45,071 nt of DNA from Paludibacter jiangxiensis (GTDB lineage Bacteria; Bacteroidota; Bacteroidia; Bacteroidales; Paludibacteraceae): NCBI GenBank assembly GCA_945870155.1, contig CAMBSB010000024.1:1-45071 (forward strand). The letters run 5' to 3'. How positions within the stretch are numbered: position 1 is the stretch's first letter; each line of letters opens with the position of its first letter. The notes under the pieces were generated by a model. That model had not been told where the DNA came from and did not search any database. It saw only the letters and a list, made by a program, of their open reading frames with translations. The translations under genes and the position numbers were made by a program. Below, one piece after another: positions 16,917-26,092 of this stretch.

Positions 16917-19900
16917 ATGAATCACTTAAAAAGTAAACAATTTCTATTGTTTTCAATTCTTTTTATGTTTGGTTTTGTTGGAGCAATTTCTGCCCAAAAC
17001 AAAACGTTGACAGGAAAGATAATTGATGCAGTTTCAAATGAGGCATTAATTGGTGCCACCGTACAAGTTGGTAATTCAACCAGTAAAGGAACAATTACAG
17101 ACATTGATGGTAATTTCACACTTACATTAAATTCCAACGAAAATGAATTAACAGTGTCCTATATAGGATACGAAAAAAAAACAGTCGAAGTAAAAGGCAA
17201 AACATTTGTTAGTCTCTCACTTAAACCCCTTACCAAGTTAATCGACGAGTTAGTGGTTATTGGTTATGGCACCCAACGCAAGTCGGACATAACAGGTGCT
17301 GTTTCGGTGGTGGACACCAAAGATATTATTCGTGCCAATGCATCTTCGTTCGACAAAGCATTGCAAGGAAAAGCAGCCGGTGTGATGGTAACTCAAAATT
17401 CTGGTCAACCGGGCGAAAGCAGTTCCATTCGTATTCGTGGAATTGGTTCTATCAGTAAAACCTCCGACCCGCTTTATGTCATCGATGGACTAATAACAAG
17501 CAGCGGTGCATTAAATTCTATTAATCCTGCCGATATCGAATCCTTACAAGTATTGAAAGATGCTTCGTCGGCTTCTATTTATGGTGCGCAAGGTGCCAAT
17601 GGTGTTATTCTTGTAACCACTAAAAAAGGAGAAAAAGGGAAGACAAAACTCAACTTCTCCCACTACACAGGTATTTCAGAAGTGCCAAATTATTTTGACA
17701 TTTTAAATGGAGATGAATATGCCAAACTGATGAGCCAAGCATGGGCAAACGAAATTGCGGCCAACCCAAGTCAATCCGATGCTTTCAAAAAAGTATATGA
17801 CAATTACCTTCTTGACCCAAACAGAAAATCGGTAAATATGCCACGCTTATTAACTCAAACCGGTTTAAAACAAGATTTTTCGTTATCGGCAACTGGTGGT
17901 GGCGAAAACAGCCGATTTGCATTTTCAGGTAATTATTACGACGAAAAAGGAACGATGATAAATACCAGTTTCAAACGCTATACGCTTCGTTTGAATTCGG
18001 AGTTTGATATAAACAAACGCTGGAAAATTGGTGAAACTTTTTCTTTTTCGCGCATTGAAGACCGAAAAACATCGCAGTTAGGCGGCAACTTGTGGCAAAG
18101 CGCAGTTATCACTTCGCCTATCATGCACTTATACGAACCAGCGAATCTGGGAGGTTTTGGTGGTCCCGATCAAAATGTAACTGGAGCAAACGACAAATCA
18201 AATCCTTTTGCCGAACAAAGTTTAAACAAAAATATTTCTCAAAACAACAGAGTGAATGGTTCGCTCTATTCTCAATTTGAATTTGTCAAAGGCTTGACCT
18301 ACAAATTTAATTTAGGTTTTTCGTATGGTAATAACTACGCCAACCTTTGGGCTCCGGCTTATTTCTTAGGCCCTTATGGCAACCGTAACAATCCAACCTC
18401 TACGCTTACCGAACGCAACTCCTTGTCGCAATCCTTTATAGTGAGCAATGTATTGAATTATGTTTTCACATTAGCCGAAAATCATAATTTTAATGCCATG
18501 ATTGGACACGAAGCAGTTTCAGACCAATGGAATAGCACATCTGCCACTGGGTCGAATTTTGTGAGCGACGATATTAATGTGATGAGTCAGGCACAAACTA
18601 CTAATGCTATTTCAGGCGATATTACACAGCATCGTACACTTTCGTATTTTGGTCGTTTTATGTACGATTACAAGGGTAAATATCTTTTTACTACAAGTTT
18701 ACGTAGAGATGGGTCATCGCGCTTTGGAGCGTTGAGCCGTATCGGATATTTTCCTTCGTTTGCATTGGCTTACAAATTGAACGAAGACTTTTTGCCAGAT
18801 GTAAAGGAAATCGACCTCTTAAAAGTAAGAGCCGGCTGGGGTAAAACCGGTAATGAAAACATTGGCGATTATGGATTTGCTGATTATATTCAAGCTCCAC
18901 GCGAATCACGCTATGTATTTGGAACAGATCAGCATACTGTATATGGAGGCACTATTCTTCGTTCGTTTGGCAACGAGGCCATTCGTTGGGAAGCAGCTCA
19001 AATGACCAATATTGGTTTGGATATCAATGCATTTAAAAATTCTATTCAGTTTACAGCCGAGTATTACTATAAAAAGCAAGATAATATGTTGGTAAAAATT
19101 GATTTGCCACGTGTGTTTGGTCGCCAAAATCCAGATGCCAATCCTTGGGTAAATATTGGGCAAATTAATAATTCCGGATTTGAATTTAATTTGGTTTACA
19201 AAAAAACAATTGGTGATTTGTATTATTCAGCTTCCGGGAACTTGACAACCATCAACAATAAAGTGGTTTATCTTCCAAAACACATTCCAATTTACGGCAA
19301 TTCGACTATAACTGCCGAGAATCACGCCATTGGTAGTTTCTATGGATATATCTTCGATGGGATTTTTCAATCGCCTGATGACATTGCCAATCATGCGCTT
19401 CAAACTGGCAACCCCCAACCGGGCGATATGAAATTCCGTGATTTGAATACAGATGGAAAAATAGATGACACCGATAGAACCATAATAGGTAAACCTACGC
19501 CTGATATTATTTATGGTTTTAATTTCGAAGTTAATTATAAGAATTTTGATTTCAGTGTCAATTTTCAAGGCATACAAGGTGTTGAAATTTTCAACGCTGT
19601 AAATGCCGGAATTGCTTTGGGTACGGATGCTTCGGGACATGATAATAATCGGTTAAAATCGGCACTGAATTATTGGTCGTCAACAAATCCGACAAATTCG
19701 CAAACACGTTTGGGTGTAACGGATGCAGCCAATAACACACGAACTTCAACTTTCTTTATTGAAGATGGAGCGTATTTGCGAATGAAGAGTTTACAGCTGG
19801 GCTATAATTTCCCAAGTGTAGTAAATAAATTGGTTGGTGTGAAAAAAATCCGTGTGTATGTATCGGCAAACAATTTATTGACTATCACAAAGTACAGCGG

Positions 19901-20006
19901 TATCGACCCTGAAATTTCGAGTTGGAATCCACTGGGAAGTAATATTGATTGGGGTTCATATCCTGTGCCTAAAAGTTATATGGCAGGCGTAGTGATTGAC
20001 TTTTAA
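16917..20006 (+). CDS. susC: SusC/RagA-type TonB-linked outer membrane transporter
   Basis: This 1029-residue outer-membrane beta-barrel imports oligosaccharides captured by its SusD partner, using TonB energy. The signal peptide ends at ISAQ (about residue 27). A carboxypeptidase-regulatory-like domain follows (about 28-112, with GATVQVGNSTSKGTITDIDG), then the plug (about 115-230, DELVVIGYGTQRKSDITG and IRIRGIGSI) and the barrel, ending in MAGVVIDF with the usual terminal Phe. No STN domain is present, which fits control by an HTCS rather than by sigma/anti-sigma. The ATG at 16917 gives a standard signal peptide; an in-frame ATG at 16884 would add 11 residues. SusD follows after 43 bases. 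Confidence 0.97.
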   Translation: MNHLKSKQFLLFSILFMFGFVGAISAQNKTLTGKIIDAVSNEALIGATVQVGNSTSKGTITDIDGNFTLTLNSNENELTVSYIGYEKKTVEVKGKTFVSLSLKPLTKLIDELVVIGYGTQRKSDITGAVSVVDTKDIIRANASSFDKALQGKAAGVMVTQNSGQPGESSSIRIRGIGSISKTSDPLYVIDGLITSSGALNSINPADIESLQVLKDASSASIYGAQGANGVILVTTKKGEKGKTKLNFSHYTGISEVPNYFDILNGDEYAKLMSQAWANEIAANPSQSDAFKKVYDNYLLDPNRKSVNMPRLLTQTGLKQDFSLSATGGGENSRFAFSGNYYDEKGTMINTSFKRYTLRLNSEFDINKRWKIGETFSFSRIEDRKTSQLGGNLWQSAVITSPIMHLYEPANLGGFGGPDQNVTGANDKSNPFAEQSLNKNISQNNRVNGSLYSQFEFVKGLTYKFNLGFSYGNNYANLWAPAYFLGPYGNRNNPTSTLTERNSLSQSFIVSNVLNYVFTLAENHNFNAMIGHEAVSDQWNSTSATGSNFVSDDINVMSQAQTTNAISGDITQHRTLSYFGRFMYDYKGKYLFTTSLRRDGSSRFGALSRIGYFPSFALAYKLNEDFLPDVKEIDLLKVRAGWGKTGNENIGDYGFADYIQAPRESRYVFGTDQHTVYGGTILRSFGNEAIRWEAAQMTNIGLDINAFKNSIQFTAEYYYKKQDNMLVKIDLPRVFGRQNPDANPWVNIGQINNSGFEFNLVYKKTIGDLYYSASGNLTTINNKVVYLPKHIPIYGNSTITAENHAIGSFYGYIFDGIFQSPDDIANHALQTGNPQPGDMKFRDLNTDGKIDDTDRTIIGKPTPDIIYGFNFEVNYKNFDFSVNFQGIQGVEIFNAVNAGIALGTDASGHDNNRLKSALNYWSSTNPTNSQTRLGVTDAANNTRTSTFFIEDGAYLRMKSLQLGYNFPSVVNKLVGVKKIRVYVSANNLLTITKYSGIDPEISSWNPLGSNIDWGSYPVPKSYMAGVVIDF

Positions 20007-20049
20007 GATGTATAAACTATAAAAACTTCAACACAAAAAAAATAAACAT

Positions 20050-21660
20050 ATGAAAACAAATATAATTAAAACGGCATTACTTATAATTTCAATTTTTGCG
20101 ATGCATGCTTGTCAAGATGATTTTTTGGATTTAAAGTTGAAAAATTATCAGACATCTGAAAATTATTTCACAACTGAAGCATCAGCGTTGGCTGCCACCA
20201 ATTCGTGCTACGATCCTATCAAAGGACGTGGGTTATTTGGCATCAATTTCCAATACTTCTTCTATCCGGCCGACGACAGGATACTATTTGAGACCCCTGG
20301 TCAAGAACAATTACTTTATAATGCCGAAAGTGGAAGCATTGGAGGAAACGGCAGCAATTTTGCATTGTGGGATTGTATTTATCGTGGTGTTTTTCGTGCC
20401 AATATGGCGCTTGAAAAAATTCCACCAATTGAATTTAAGGCAGCTAATGAGCCCTTAAAACAACGTTATTTAGCAGAAGCAAAATTTATGCGTGGCTTGT
20501 ATTTTTTCTATGCAAAGATATTATTTGATACACCTCCAGTAATTCTGAAAGTATTGAAAAACCCAAGCGAAACAGTAACCAACGCCACATCTGAACAAAT
20601 TTGGAAACAAATTGCGTCCGATTTGAAAAGTGCTGTTGAAGTACTGCCCGATAAGTATGACGATGCCAATGTAGGTAGAGCAACAAAAGGAGCTGCTAAC
20701 GCACTATTAGGCAAGGCTTATTTATATCAACAAAAATGGGATTCTGCAAAAATATATCTCAAAAAAGTGATTGACTCAAATACCTACGAATTAATAAAAG
20801 CGCAGGCCGAAACCAAAGAAGATTATATCGCTGCTTATCAATGTAATTTTACGCCTAAAGAGTTAAAAGTAGGTGCTAGAGTTTATAAAGCAGAAAACAA
20901 TAAAGAATCTGTTTTCGAAATTCAGAACAGCGACAATACCGAAATGGGTTATCCTAATGGCGAATGGTCGCCGGGAAATGGTTCTGACGGATCCTTGCTT
21001 TCTGCATGGTTTTGTGGCGTAACTGGTTATAAAAATGTGTGTCCAACAGCCGAAGCGGCTGCTATTTTTGAGGTAGGTCCAGTGGCACTCTCGTTAGCAA
21101 AAGACCCACGATTTTATGCTAACATTTTCACTACCGCCGATACATTATCTAAAAATCCTGCATCTAAATACTACAACAAACCGTGGATAACAGCTTATGC
21201 TCCGGCTACAGGACAGGGCGTGGGACTTAAAAAATATTATTGGCCCGTTCATGAAAGCGTTACAGCTGCTCCCTATTTCGACCCTAATAATTGGCGTTTG
21301 ATTCGTTATGCCGACGTATTATTAATGTATGCCGAAGCCAGTTTGCAATTGAATAACGACGCTGATGGAAGTGGACTTGTTCAAATGAACGAAGTACGTA
21401 AACGTGCCGGAATGCCAATCTTAACTGCTCTTACTCCCGATGCAATTATTCGCGAACGCGATGTGGAATTGTTTGGTGAGTGTTTACGCTATCACGATTT
21501 GGTTCGTTGGAGTTTATTACCCACACCTTGGGTAGTGCCTGAAAACTTGAAATACTTAAGCGGTTACTACAAAAAAGGTCGCAACGAGTATTTACCAATT
21601 CCACAATCGGAAATTGATGCTATGCAAGGTGATTTGGTTCAAAATAATTATTGGAAATAA
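20050..21660 (+). CDS. susD: SusD/RagB-type glycan-binding lipoprotein
   Basis: This 536-residue outer-membrane lipoprotein binds oligosaccharide and forms the lid of the SusC transporter. The signal peptide ends in a lipobox (FAMHAC, Cys21). The N-terminal segment DDFLDLKLKNYQTSENYFTT, the TPR-like helices (YLAEAKFMRGLYFFYAKILF) and the C-terminal SusD region (RYADVLLMYAEASL, RERDVELFGECLRYHDLVRW) are all typical, as is the terminal YLPIPQSEID. The length matches the family. It lies directly after susC and 80 bases before the third gene of the binding operon. Confidence 0.97.
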   Translation: MKTNIIKTALLIISIFAMHACQDDFLDLKLKNYQTSENYFTTEASALAATNSCYDPIKGRGLFGINFQYFFYPADDRILFETPGQEQLLYNAESGSIGGNGSNFALWDCIYRGVFRANMALEKIPPIEFKAANEPLKQRYLAEAKFMRGLYFFYAKILFDTPPVILKVLKNPSETVTNATSEQIWKQIASDLKSAVEVLPDKYDDANVGRATKGAANALLGKAYLYQQKWDSAKIYLKKVIDSNTYELIKAQAETKEDYIAAYQCNFTPKELKVGARVYKAENNKESVFEIQNSDNTEMGYPNGEWSPGNGSDGSLLSAWFCGVTGYKNVCPTAEAAAIFEVGPVALSLAKDPRFYANIFTTADTLSKNPASKYYNKPWITAYAPATGQGVGLKKYYWPVHESVTAAPYFDPNNWRLIRYADVLLMYAEASLQLNNDADGSGLVQMNEVRKRAGMPILTALTPDAIIRERDVELFGECLRYHDLVRWSLLPTPWVVPENLKYLSGYYKKGRNEYLPIPQSEIDAMQGDLVQNNYWK

Positions 21661-21740
21661 TAATTCAATTTGAAGATTTGAAAATTTGAAAAAAACAGGT
21701 CGTAAATAACTTCAAATAAGAAATATATAATACAAAAGAT

Positions 21741-22760
21741 ATGAAAAAATACATTTATAATGCCAAAACAGTTGGTTTGCTACTGTTAATGTTCTCATTT
21801 TTTACTGGCTGCGAAAAAGAACCAGTTGTACAAACTGGAGCAAATTTCGAGATTGTAACTCCCGAGCCATACAAGGCAGGCGAAGTTGTTAATTTCAAAG
21901 TAATAGACAACGCCGATTTTTTAACTTTTTATTCGGGTGCAAAAAACGAAGATTATGCCAACTATCCAAAAAGTAAAGGCACCATAATTTCCAATGGGGA
22001 ATTTAGTTACATTTATCCACAAGCCGGAACCTACGATGTGACAGTTTTGGGCAACAGCTTTGGACAACAAGCTACGAAATTTGAAAATGCACTGTTGACA
22101 AAAAAAATCACTGTAATTGACACACGAACAGGCATTTCCGATTTTTCAATATTAAATCCAGCACTGACGGGAAAAATTGACAATGTGGCTGGTTTAGTAA
22201 CATTTACAGTTACAGGAAGTCAAGACATTTCAAGTCTGACTCCACTCATACTCCCTGTTTCGAAACAAGCTAAAATCTATCAAAAAGGAAAGGAAACAAA
22301 TGTGAACGATACAGTTGTGAAAGGAGCTGCCCTCGACTTTAATAAAGACACATTGTTTACGGTGTTGGCACCACATGGCGAAAAACAAGATTTCAGAGTA
22401 AACTTTATCAAATCGGGTAACCCAAGTCGTGCACTATTAACTTTCACGGTTACTCGCTTTACAAAAAACGGAGCCACGACTACACAAACAATAAATGCAA
22501 CTATTAACGAAGCTGCAAAAACGGTTGATTTAGTATTGCCTACGGGCACCGATATTACCAAAACCATTCGTATGTGGGCTACAAGCTCCAGTTTACTTGG
22601 TGCTACGGCTATAACAATAAATACAACAACGGGCTATAAATCGGTGAGTATTGTTGCACCGGGAAATTCACTTGTAATTGCTGCAAACCCATCAACGATA
22701 AAAGTAATGGCTGAGTCGGGCGCTGTGGCTGAATATACGCTGAACATTTCATTTAATTAG
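21741..22760 (+). CDS. Surface glycan-binding lipoprotein (SusE/F position, DUF5018-like)
   Basis: This 339-residue lipoprotein (lipobox FFTGC, Cys24) is encoded third after susC and susD, the position of surface glycan-binding proteins. A PKD-like Ig domain (about 30-125, with YIYPQAGTYDVTVLG) is followed by two beta-sandwich repeats of the DUF5018 kind (about 130-235 and 235-339; TGISDFSILNPALTGKID marks the first). No catalytic motif is visible. It probably binds the target polysaccharide at the cell surface and helps feed SusC/SusD. Aromatic ligand-contact residues cannot be assigned from sequence. A long hairpin terminates the operon 21 bases after its stop. Confidence 0.85.
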   Translation: MKKYIYNAKTVGLLLLMFSFFTGCEKEPVVQTGANFEIVTPEPYKAGEVVNFKVIDNADFLTFYSGAKNEDYANYPKSKGTIISNGEFSYIYPQAGTYDVTVLGNSFGQQATKFENALLTKKITVIDTRTGISDFSILNPALTGKIDNVAGLVTFTVTGSQDISSLTPLILPVSKQAKIYQKGKETNVNDTVVKGAALDFNKDTLFTVLAPHGEKQDFRVNFIKSGNPSRALLTFTVTRFTKNGATTTQTINATINEAAKTVDLVLPTGTDITKTIRMWATSSSLLGATAITINTTTGYKSVSIVAPGNSLVIAANPSTIKVMAESGAVAEYTLNISFN

Positions 22761-22781
22761 TTAGTGTTTTTAGGGTTGTTT

Positions 22782-22829
22782 CTTTTATACGGCTGTCTAT
22801 TCAATGCAAAGTAGGCAGCAGTATAAAAG
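22782..22829 (+). terminator. Long hairpin after the susCD operon
   Basis: Arms 22782-22799 and 22812-22829 pair over 18 positions with one mismatch and one G-U, with a 12-base loop. It lies 21 bases after the stop of the surface lipoprotein gene. No long T-run follows, so it could also act as an attenuator or an mRNA 3'-end stabiliser. Confidence 0.6.
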
Positions 22830-22863
22830 AGATAAAAATTGTCTTCCTGTATGTAATTCATGA

Positions 22864-23083
22864 TTTCCTAATATTGTTAATTCTACTTTACTGAAATAAA
22901 TCTTAGGCAATTTTTAACTACAATAAACAATAGAAAACAAAGAAAAGATAAATTTAAGTACACATTAGATAAATACCTAACGGTATTTTAAGAGAAATCT
23001 CTTACTAATAAAACAGAAAACATTAATCTATTGTTTCTGTTGTGGTTTAATCTTTAATTTGGTAAAGTAGAATTAATAGGAAA
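22864..23083. repeat. Nested inverted repeats in a non-coding region
   Basis: A 15-base perfect inverted repeat TTAATTCTACTTTAC (22877-22891) / GTAAAGTAGAATTAA (23062-23076) is flanked outside by TTTCCTA (22864-22870) and TAGGAAA (23077-23083). Inside lie AAACAATAG (near 22926) / CTATTGTTT (near 23029) and a central palindrome TAAGAGA-AA-TCTCTTA (22989-23004). The whole could fold into one long branched hairpin. No ORF lies within it. A decayed MITE-like element or a structured leader RNA is possible. Confidence 0.5.
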
Positions 23084-23119
23084 CTAAAAATCAATCAATT
23101 TTATACAATACTAATATTT

Positions 23120-23338
23120 ATGAAGAAAAAAGTGGCTAGTTATAGTTTAATACTTTTATTTTTTGTTGTTTTTGCAGGATTAATTCAAGCTTGGAAAGAA
23201 AACAGGAATCCTTTTGGAATGTACTCAAAAACGAAAATTCAAAATAAATCAATGTCTGAATACCTGTCTAATGATGGGAACAAAATTAAAACTGATAACA
23301 AAAATTATTCAATATCTTCAAACATTAGAGTTGAATAA
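23120..23338 (+). CDS. Small exported or membrane-anchored hypothetical peptide
   Basis: This 72-residue ORF starts MKKKVASYSLILLFFVVFAG, a strong signal peptide or membrane anchor. A polar, Lys/Asn/Ser-rich tail without recognised motifs follows. It lies alone in the 770-base gap between the binding operon and GH74, 36 bases after the right arm of an inverted repeat. The NVEALA motif of some Bacteroidota small exported peptides is absent. The codon composition is AT-rich like its surroundings, so a chance ORF cannot be excluded, although a coherent signal sequence right after the start codon favours a real gene. Confidence 0.4.
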   Translation: MKKKVASYSLILLFFVVFAGLIQAWKENRNPFGMYSKTKIQNKSMSEYLSNDGNKIKTDNKNYSISSNIRVE

Positions 23339-23554
23339 TATCTTTAACAGTTTTCAGTAAAGCACTTTAAAATAATCAATCAGCAATATTCCGTTATAAT
23401 ATTCACTAACAAATTTTAAATAAAATTAAAAACTATTATTAGAAATGCTTAAAAAAACCTGATCGGTTTCAGAATAATACATGATTCTGTCGTATTGTAA
23501 TATTTTTATCAAAAGTGGAAAGTAGAATGTATGTTTTCCTATCAACCCAAAATT

Positions 23555-25987
23555 ATGAAAAAAAGTATTTTCATTTTCTTTGCTGTTTATACTTCAATGC
23601 TAACATTCGGTCAGGCCTTTACTTGGAAAAGTGTGAACTTGCAAGGAATGGGCTATGTTACTGGCATGATTTCACATCCTACAAGTGGAGACATTTATGC
23701 AAGAACTGACGTGTATGGTATATACAAGTGGGATGCTGTGAATAGCAGATGGACCCCACTTTGCGATGGAAAAATAAGTAAACCTAACATCGAAACTTTT
23801 GCTATCGACCCCACCAATGCAAATAATATTTATATTGTAGGGGGTAATAATGAATCGGGCAGTTTGTATAAAAGTACCGATAAAGGAAGCACTTGGACTG
23901 AATTACCCAATTTTCTTTCCAAGACATTATTAACAAGCGGAAATGGTACATGGCGTGGTGCCGGCGAAAGATTAGCTGTAGATCCAAATAATGGTGGAAA
24001 AGTTCTTTTCTTTGGTTCGCGAAATGCTGGACTTTGGAAATCGACCGATGCAGGCGCAACTTGGGTACAAATACCAACAACCAATATTCCAATTGGCAGT
24101 GCAGGTGGTGTTATCTTTGTTACATTCAATTCAAGTTCTGGAAATGCAACCACCAATTCTCAGAAAATTTACGTTGGAGTGCAAGGTCAGGGTATTTATG
24201 CTACCAGCAATGGTGGCACAAGTTGGACGCTTTTAACCGGTGGACCTGCTACAACAGCTTTTCCTGTAAGGTCATCTATTACAACTGCCGGTGTTCTATA
24301 TATAACTTATGCTTCGTTAGAAGGTGGTTCGGCAACCGGTTATGTGTATAAATATAGTGGCACAGGATCTGCGTTAACCAATATAACTCCATCTGGAAAA
24401 TCGGGCGAAGGATTCTGGGGAATTGCAGTTGACCCTGCTAATGAAAATAATGTGGCTACTTATCAATGGAATCCAAGCAACGGAAATGGAATTCATTATT
24501 CAACCAATGGTGGAACTTCGTGGACATCCAAAACATTTACACGTGTTGATCCAAGTTGGTATCCAACCTGGTCGGGCTGGACTTACTCGGCTGCTATGAT
24601 TATGGATACAGCCGCTCCCACTAAAGTATGGTTAACTACCGGTTTTGCTGTTTACAATACTCCTAACATTTCTGTGGCAAGTCCTGTCTGGACTGCCAAA
24701 ATGGCGAATTTTGAAGAGTTGGTGGTTAATAATGTGAAATGCCCACCTGTTGTTGGTGGTGCAGAATTACTCACTGGATTTGCTGATAAACAAGGTGTTC
24801 GGGTATTAAATAAAGATGTGGTACCTACAGCTACTTTTGAACCCGATGCGTTTGGCATTACCACAGGGCTTGCCTATTGCGAAGCAGATCCTAACTTTAT
24901 AGTCAGTGTTGGTGGCGATCAAAACAATGGTACTGATTGGGAAAGCCTTAATCAAAAGTACCGTAAATCAATCGATAACGGTGTAACATGGACTAATTTT
25001 ACAAGACCAACTACCACGTCGGTAAATGGAAATATTGCCGTATCTGCTACCGACAAAAATCGCTGGGTGATTGCACCTAAAGACAGAATGTCAACTTTTA
25101 ATGATCCATTATATACTATAAATAGTGGAACTTCATGGACAGCAACCACGGGAACCCCAAGCAATAAAGAAAATGGCTGCACAGAGCAATGGAGCGGAAG
25201 TGAGTTCTTGGTTGCAGATAAAGTAAATGGAATGACCTTTTATTATTATTGTGACCAAAATACCTCAGGAACCAGTGGTTTTTATGTAAGTACGAATGGT
25301 GGTGGAACTTTTGTTCAAAAATACACAGGATTGCCATCTTACTATAAATCTCAAATTGCATCAGTTCCGGGCAAAGAAGGGCATGTGTTCTATACCAATA
25401 AAAACGGCAGTGCACTCTATTTAACAACGAATGGAGGCACTACGTGGACTGCAGTTTCATCTGTTACCAGTTGTAAAAGTATCGGATTTGGTAAAGCAAT
25501 TTCACCATCCGTAGAACCTACGCTTTATATTAATGGCACTATTGGTGGCAATACTTCAATTTACAAATCAACCGATTATGGACTGACCTGGCAAAATATA
25601 AATGATGGAAGCTTACCTATTAACAATGTCGGGTCGGTAAGTGGTGATATGCGCACTGCCGGTCTTGTTTACTTAACAACTGGTGGACGTGGCGTTTTCT
25701 ATGGTAAAAGCAATAATTTAACTACTGATATAAATTTACAGTTCCGAGATGAGGTGATTTCACTTTATCCTAATCCCGCAAAAGAATATGTGAATTTAAA
25801 TATTGAAAACAACAAAAGTAAAGCGGATATTTCTATTGCTGATTTGACAGGTAAAACAATTAACAAGATTGAAGTTACAGCTGTTTCAAATTACATACTT
25901 CAAACCTCAGAATTAGCTAAGGGAATTTATATCTTGAACGTTTTTTTAGATGGTAAAAATCAGAATAAAAAGCTAATAATACAATAA
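23555..25987 (+). CDS. GH74 endo-xyloglucanase with T9SS sorting domain
   Basis: This 810-residue secreted enzyme is built from two seven-bladed propellers of the GH74 family, which hydrolyses the beta-1,4-glucan backbone of xyloglucan by inversion. Hallmarks are GYVTGM, DIYARTDVYG (predicted catalytic Asp52), GAGERLAVDPN, FFGSRNAGLWKSTDAG, and LLTGFADKQG, which aligns with the family's second catalytic Asp (Asp411 here). Repeated STNGGTSWT-type turns mark the blades. The signal peptide ends near FGQ (residue 20). A T9SS type A domain (about 738-810, VISLYPNPAKEY) targets it to the surface or medium. ATG 23555 gives a clean signal peptide; ATG 23531 would add eight residues. It is flanked by hairpins and probably forms its own unit. 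A second GH74 lies at 44788. Confidence 0.88.
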   Translation: MKKSIFIFFAVYTSMLTFGQAFTWKSVNLQGMGYVTGMISHPTSGDIYARTDVYGIYKWDAVNSRWTPLCDGKISKPNIETFAIDPTNANNIYIVGGNNESGSLYKSTDKGSTWTELPNFLSKTLLTSGNGTWRGAGERLAVDPNNGGKVLFFGSRNAGLWKSTDAGATWVQIPTTNIPIGSAGGVIFVTFNSSSGNATTNSQKIYVGVQGQGIYATSNGGTSWTLLTGGPATTAFPVRSSITTAGVLYITYASLEGGSATGYVYKYSGTGSALTNITPSGKSGEGFWGIAVDPANENNVATYQWNPSNGNGIHYSTNGGTSWTSKTFTRVDPSWYPTWSGWTYSAAMIMDTAAPTKVWLTTGFAVYNTPNISVASPVWTAKMANFEELVVNNVKCPPVVGGAELLTGFADKQGVRVLNKDVVPTATFEPDAFGITTGLAYCEADPNFIVSVGGDQNNGTDWESLNQKYRKSIDNGVTWTNFTRPTTTSVNGNIAVSATDKNRWVIAPKDRMSTFNDPLYTINSGTSWTATTGTPSNKENGCTEQWSGSEFLVADKVNGMTFYYYCDQNTSGTSGFYVSTNGGGTFVQKYTGLPSYYKSQIASVPGKEGHVFYTNKNGSALYLTTNGGTTWTAVSSVTSCKSIGFGKAISPSVEPTLYINGTIGGNTSIYKSTDYGLTWQNINDGSLPINNVGSVSGDMRTAGLVYLTTGGRGVFYGKSNNLTTDINLQFRDEVISLYPNPAKEYVNLNIENNKSKADISIADLTGKTINKIEVTAVSNYILQTSELAKGIYILNVFLDGKNQNKKLIIQ

Positions 25988-25995
25988 AAAGAGAT

Positions 25996-26052
25996 TTTCA
26001 AAAAGGCAATAAGCAACCAAACTACTGTGAAGTTTTTATTGCCTTTTTGAAA
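25996..26052 (+). terminator. Terminator after GH74
   Basis: A perfect 16-base inverted repeat (TTTCAAAAAGGCAATA at 25996-26011; complement at 26037-26052) encloses a 25-base loop. The descending arm is T-rich. It lies 9 bases after the GH74 stop. Confidence 0.7.
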
Positions 26053-26092
26053 TTCATATTTATATAAACTTTTAAATATCAAAAAACTTAAA

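Noticed and set aside
23341-23554. Possible promoter upstream of GH74 (TAATATTTTTATC near 23497)
   Set aside because: It lacks the G of TAnnTTTG and has no -33 element; in such AT-rich DNA the match is not convincing.
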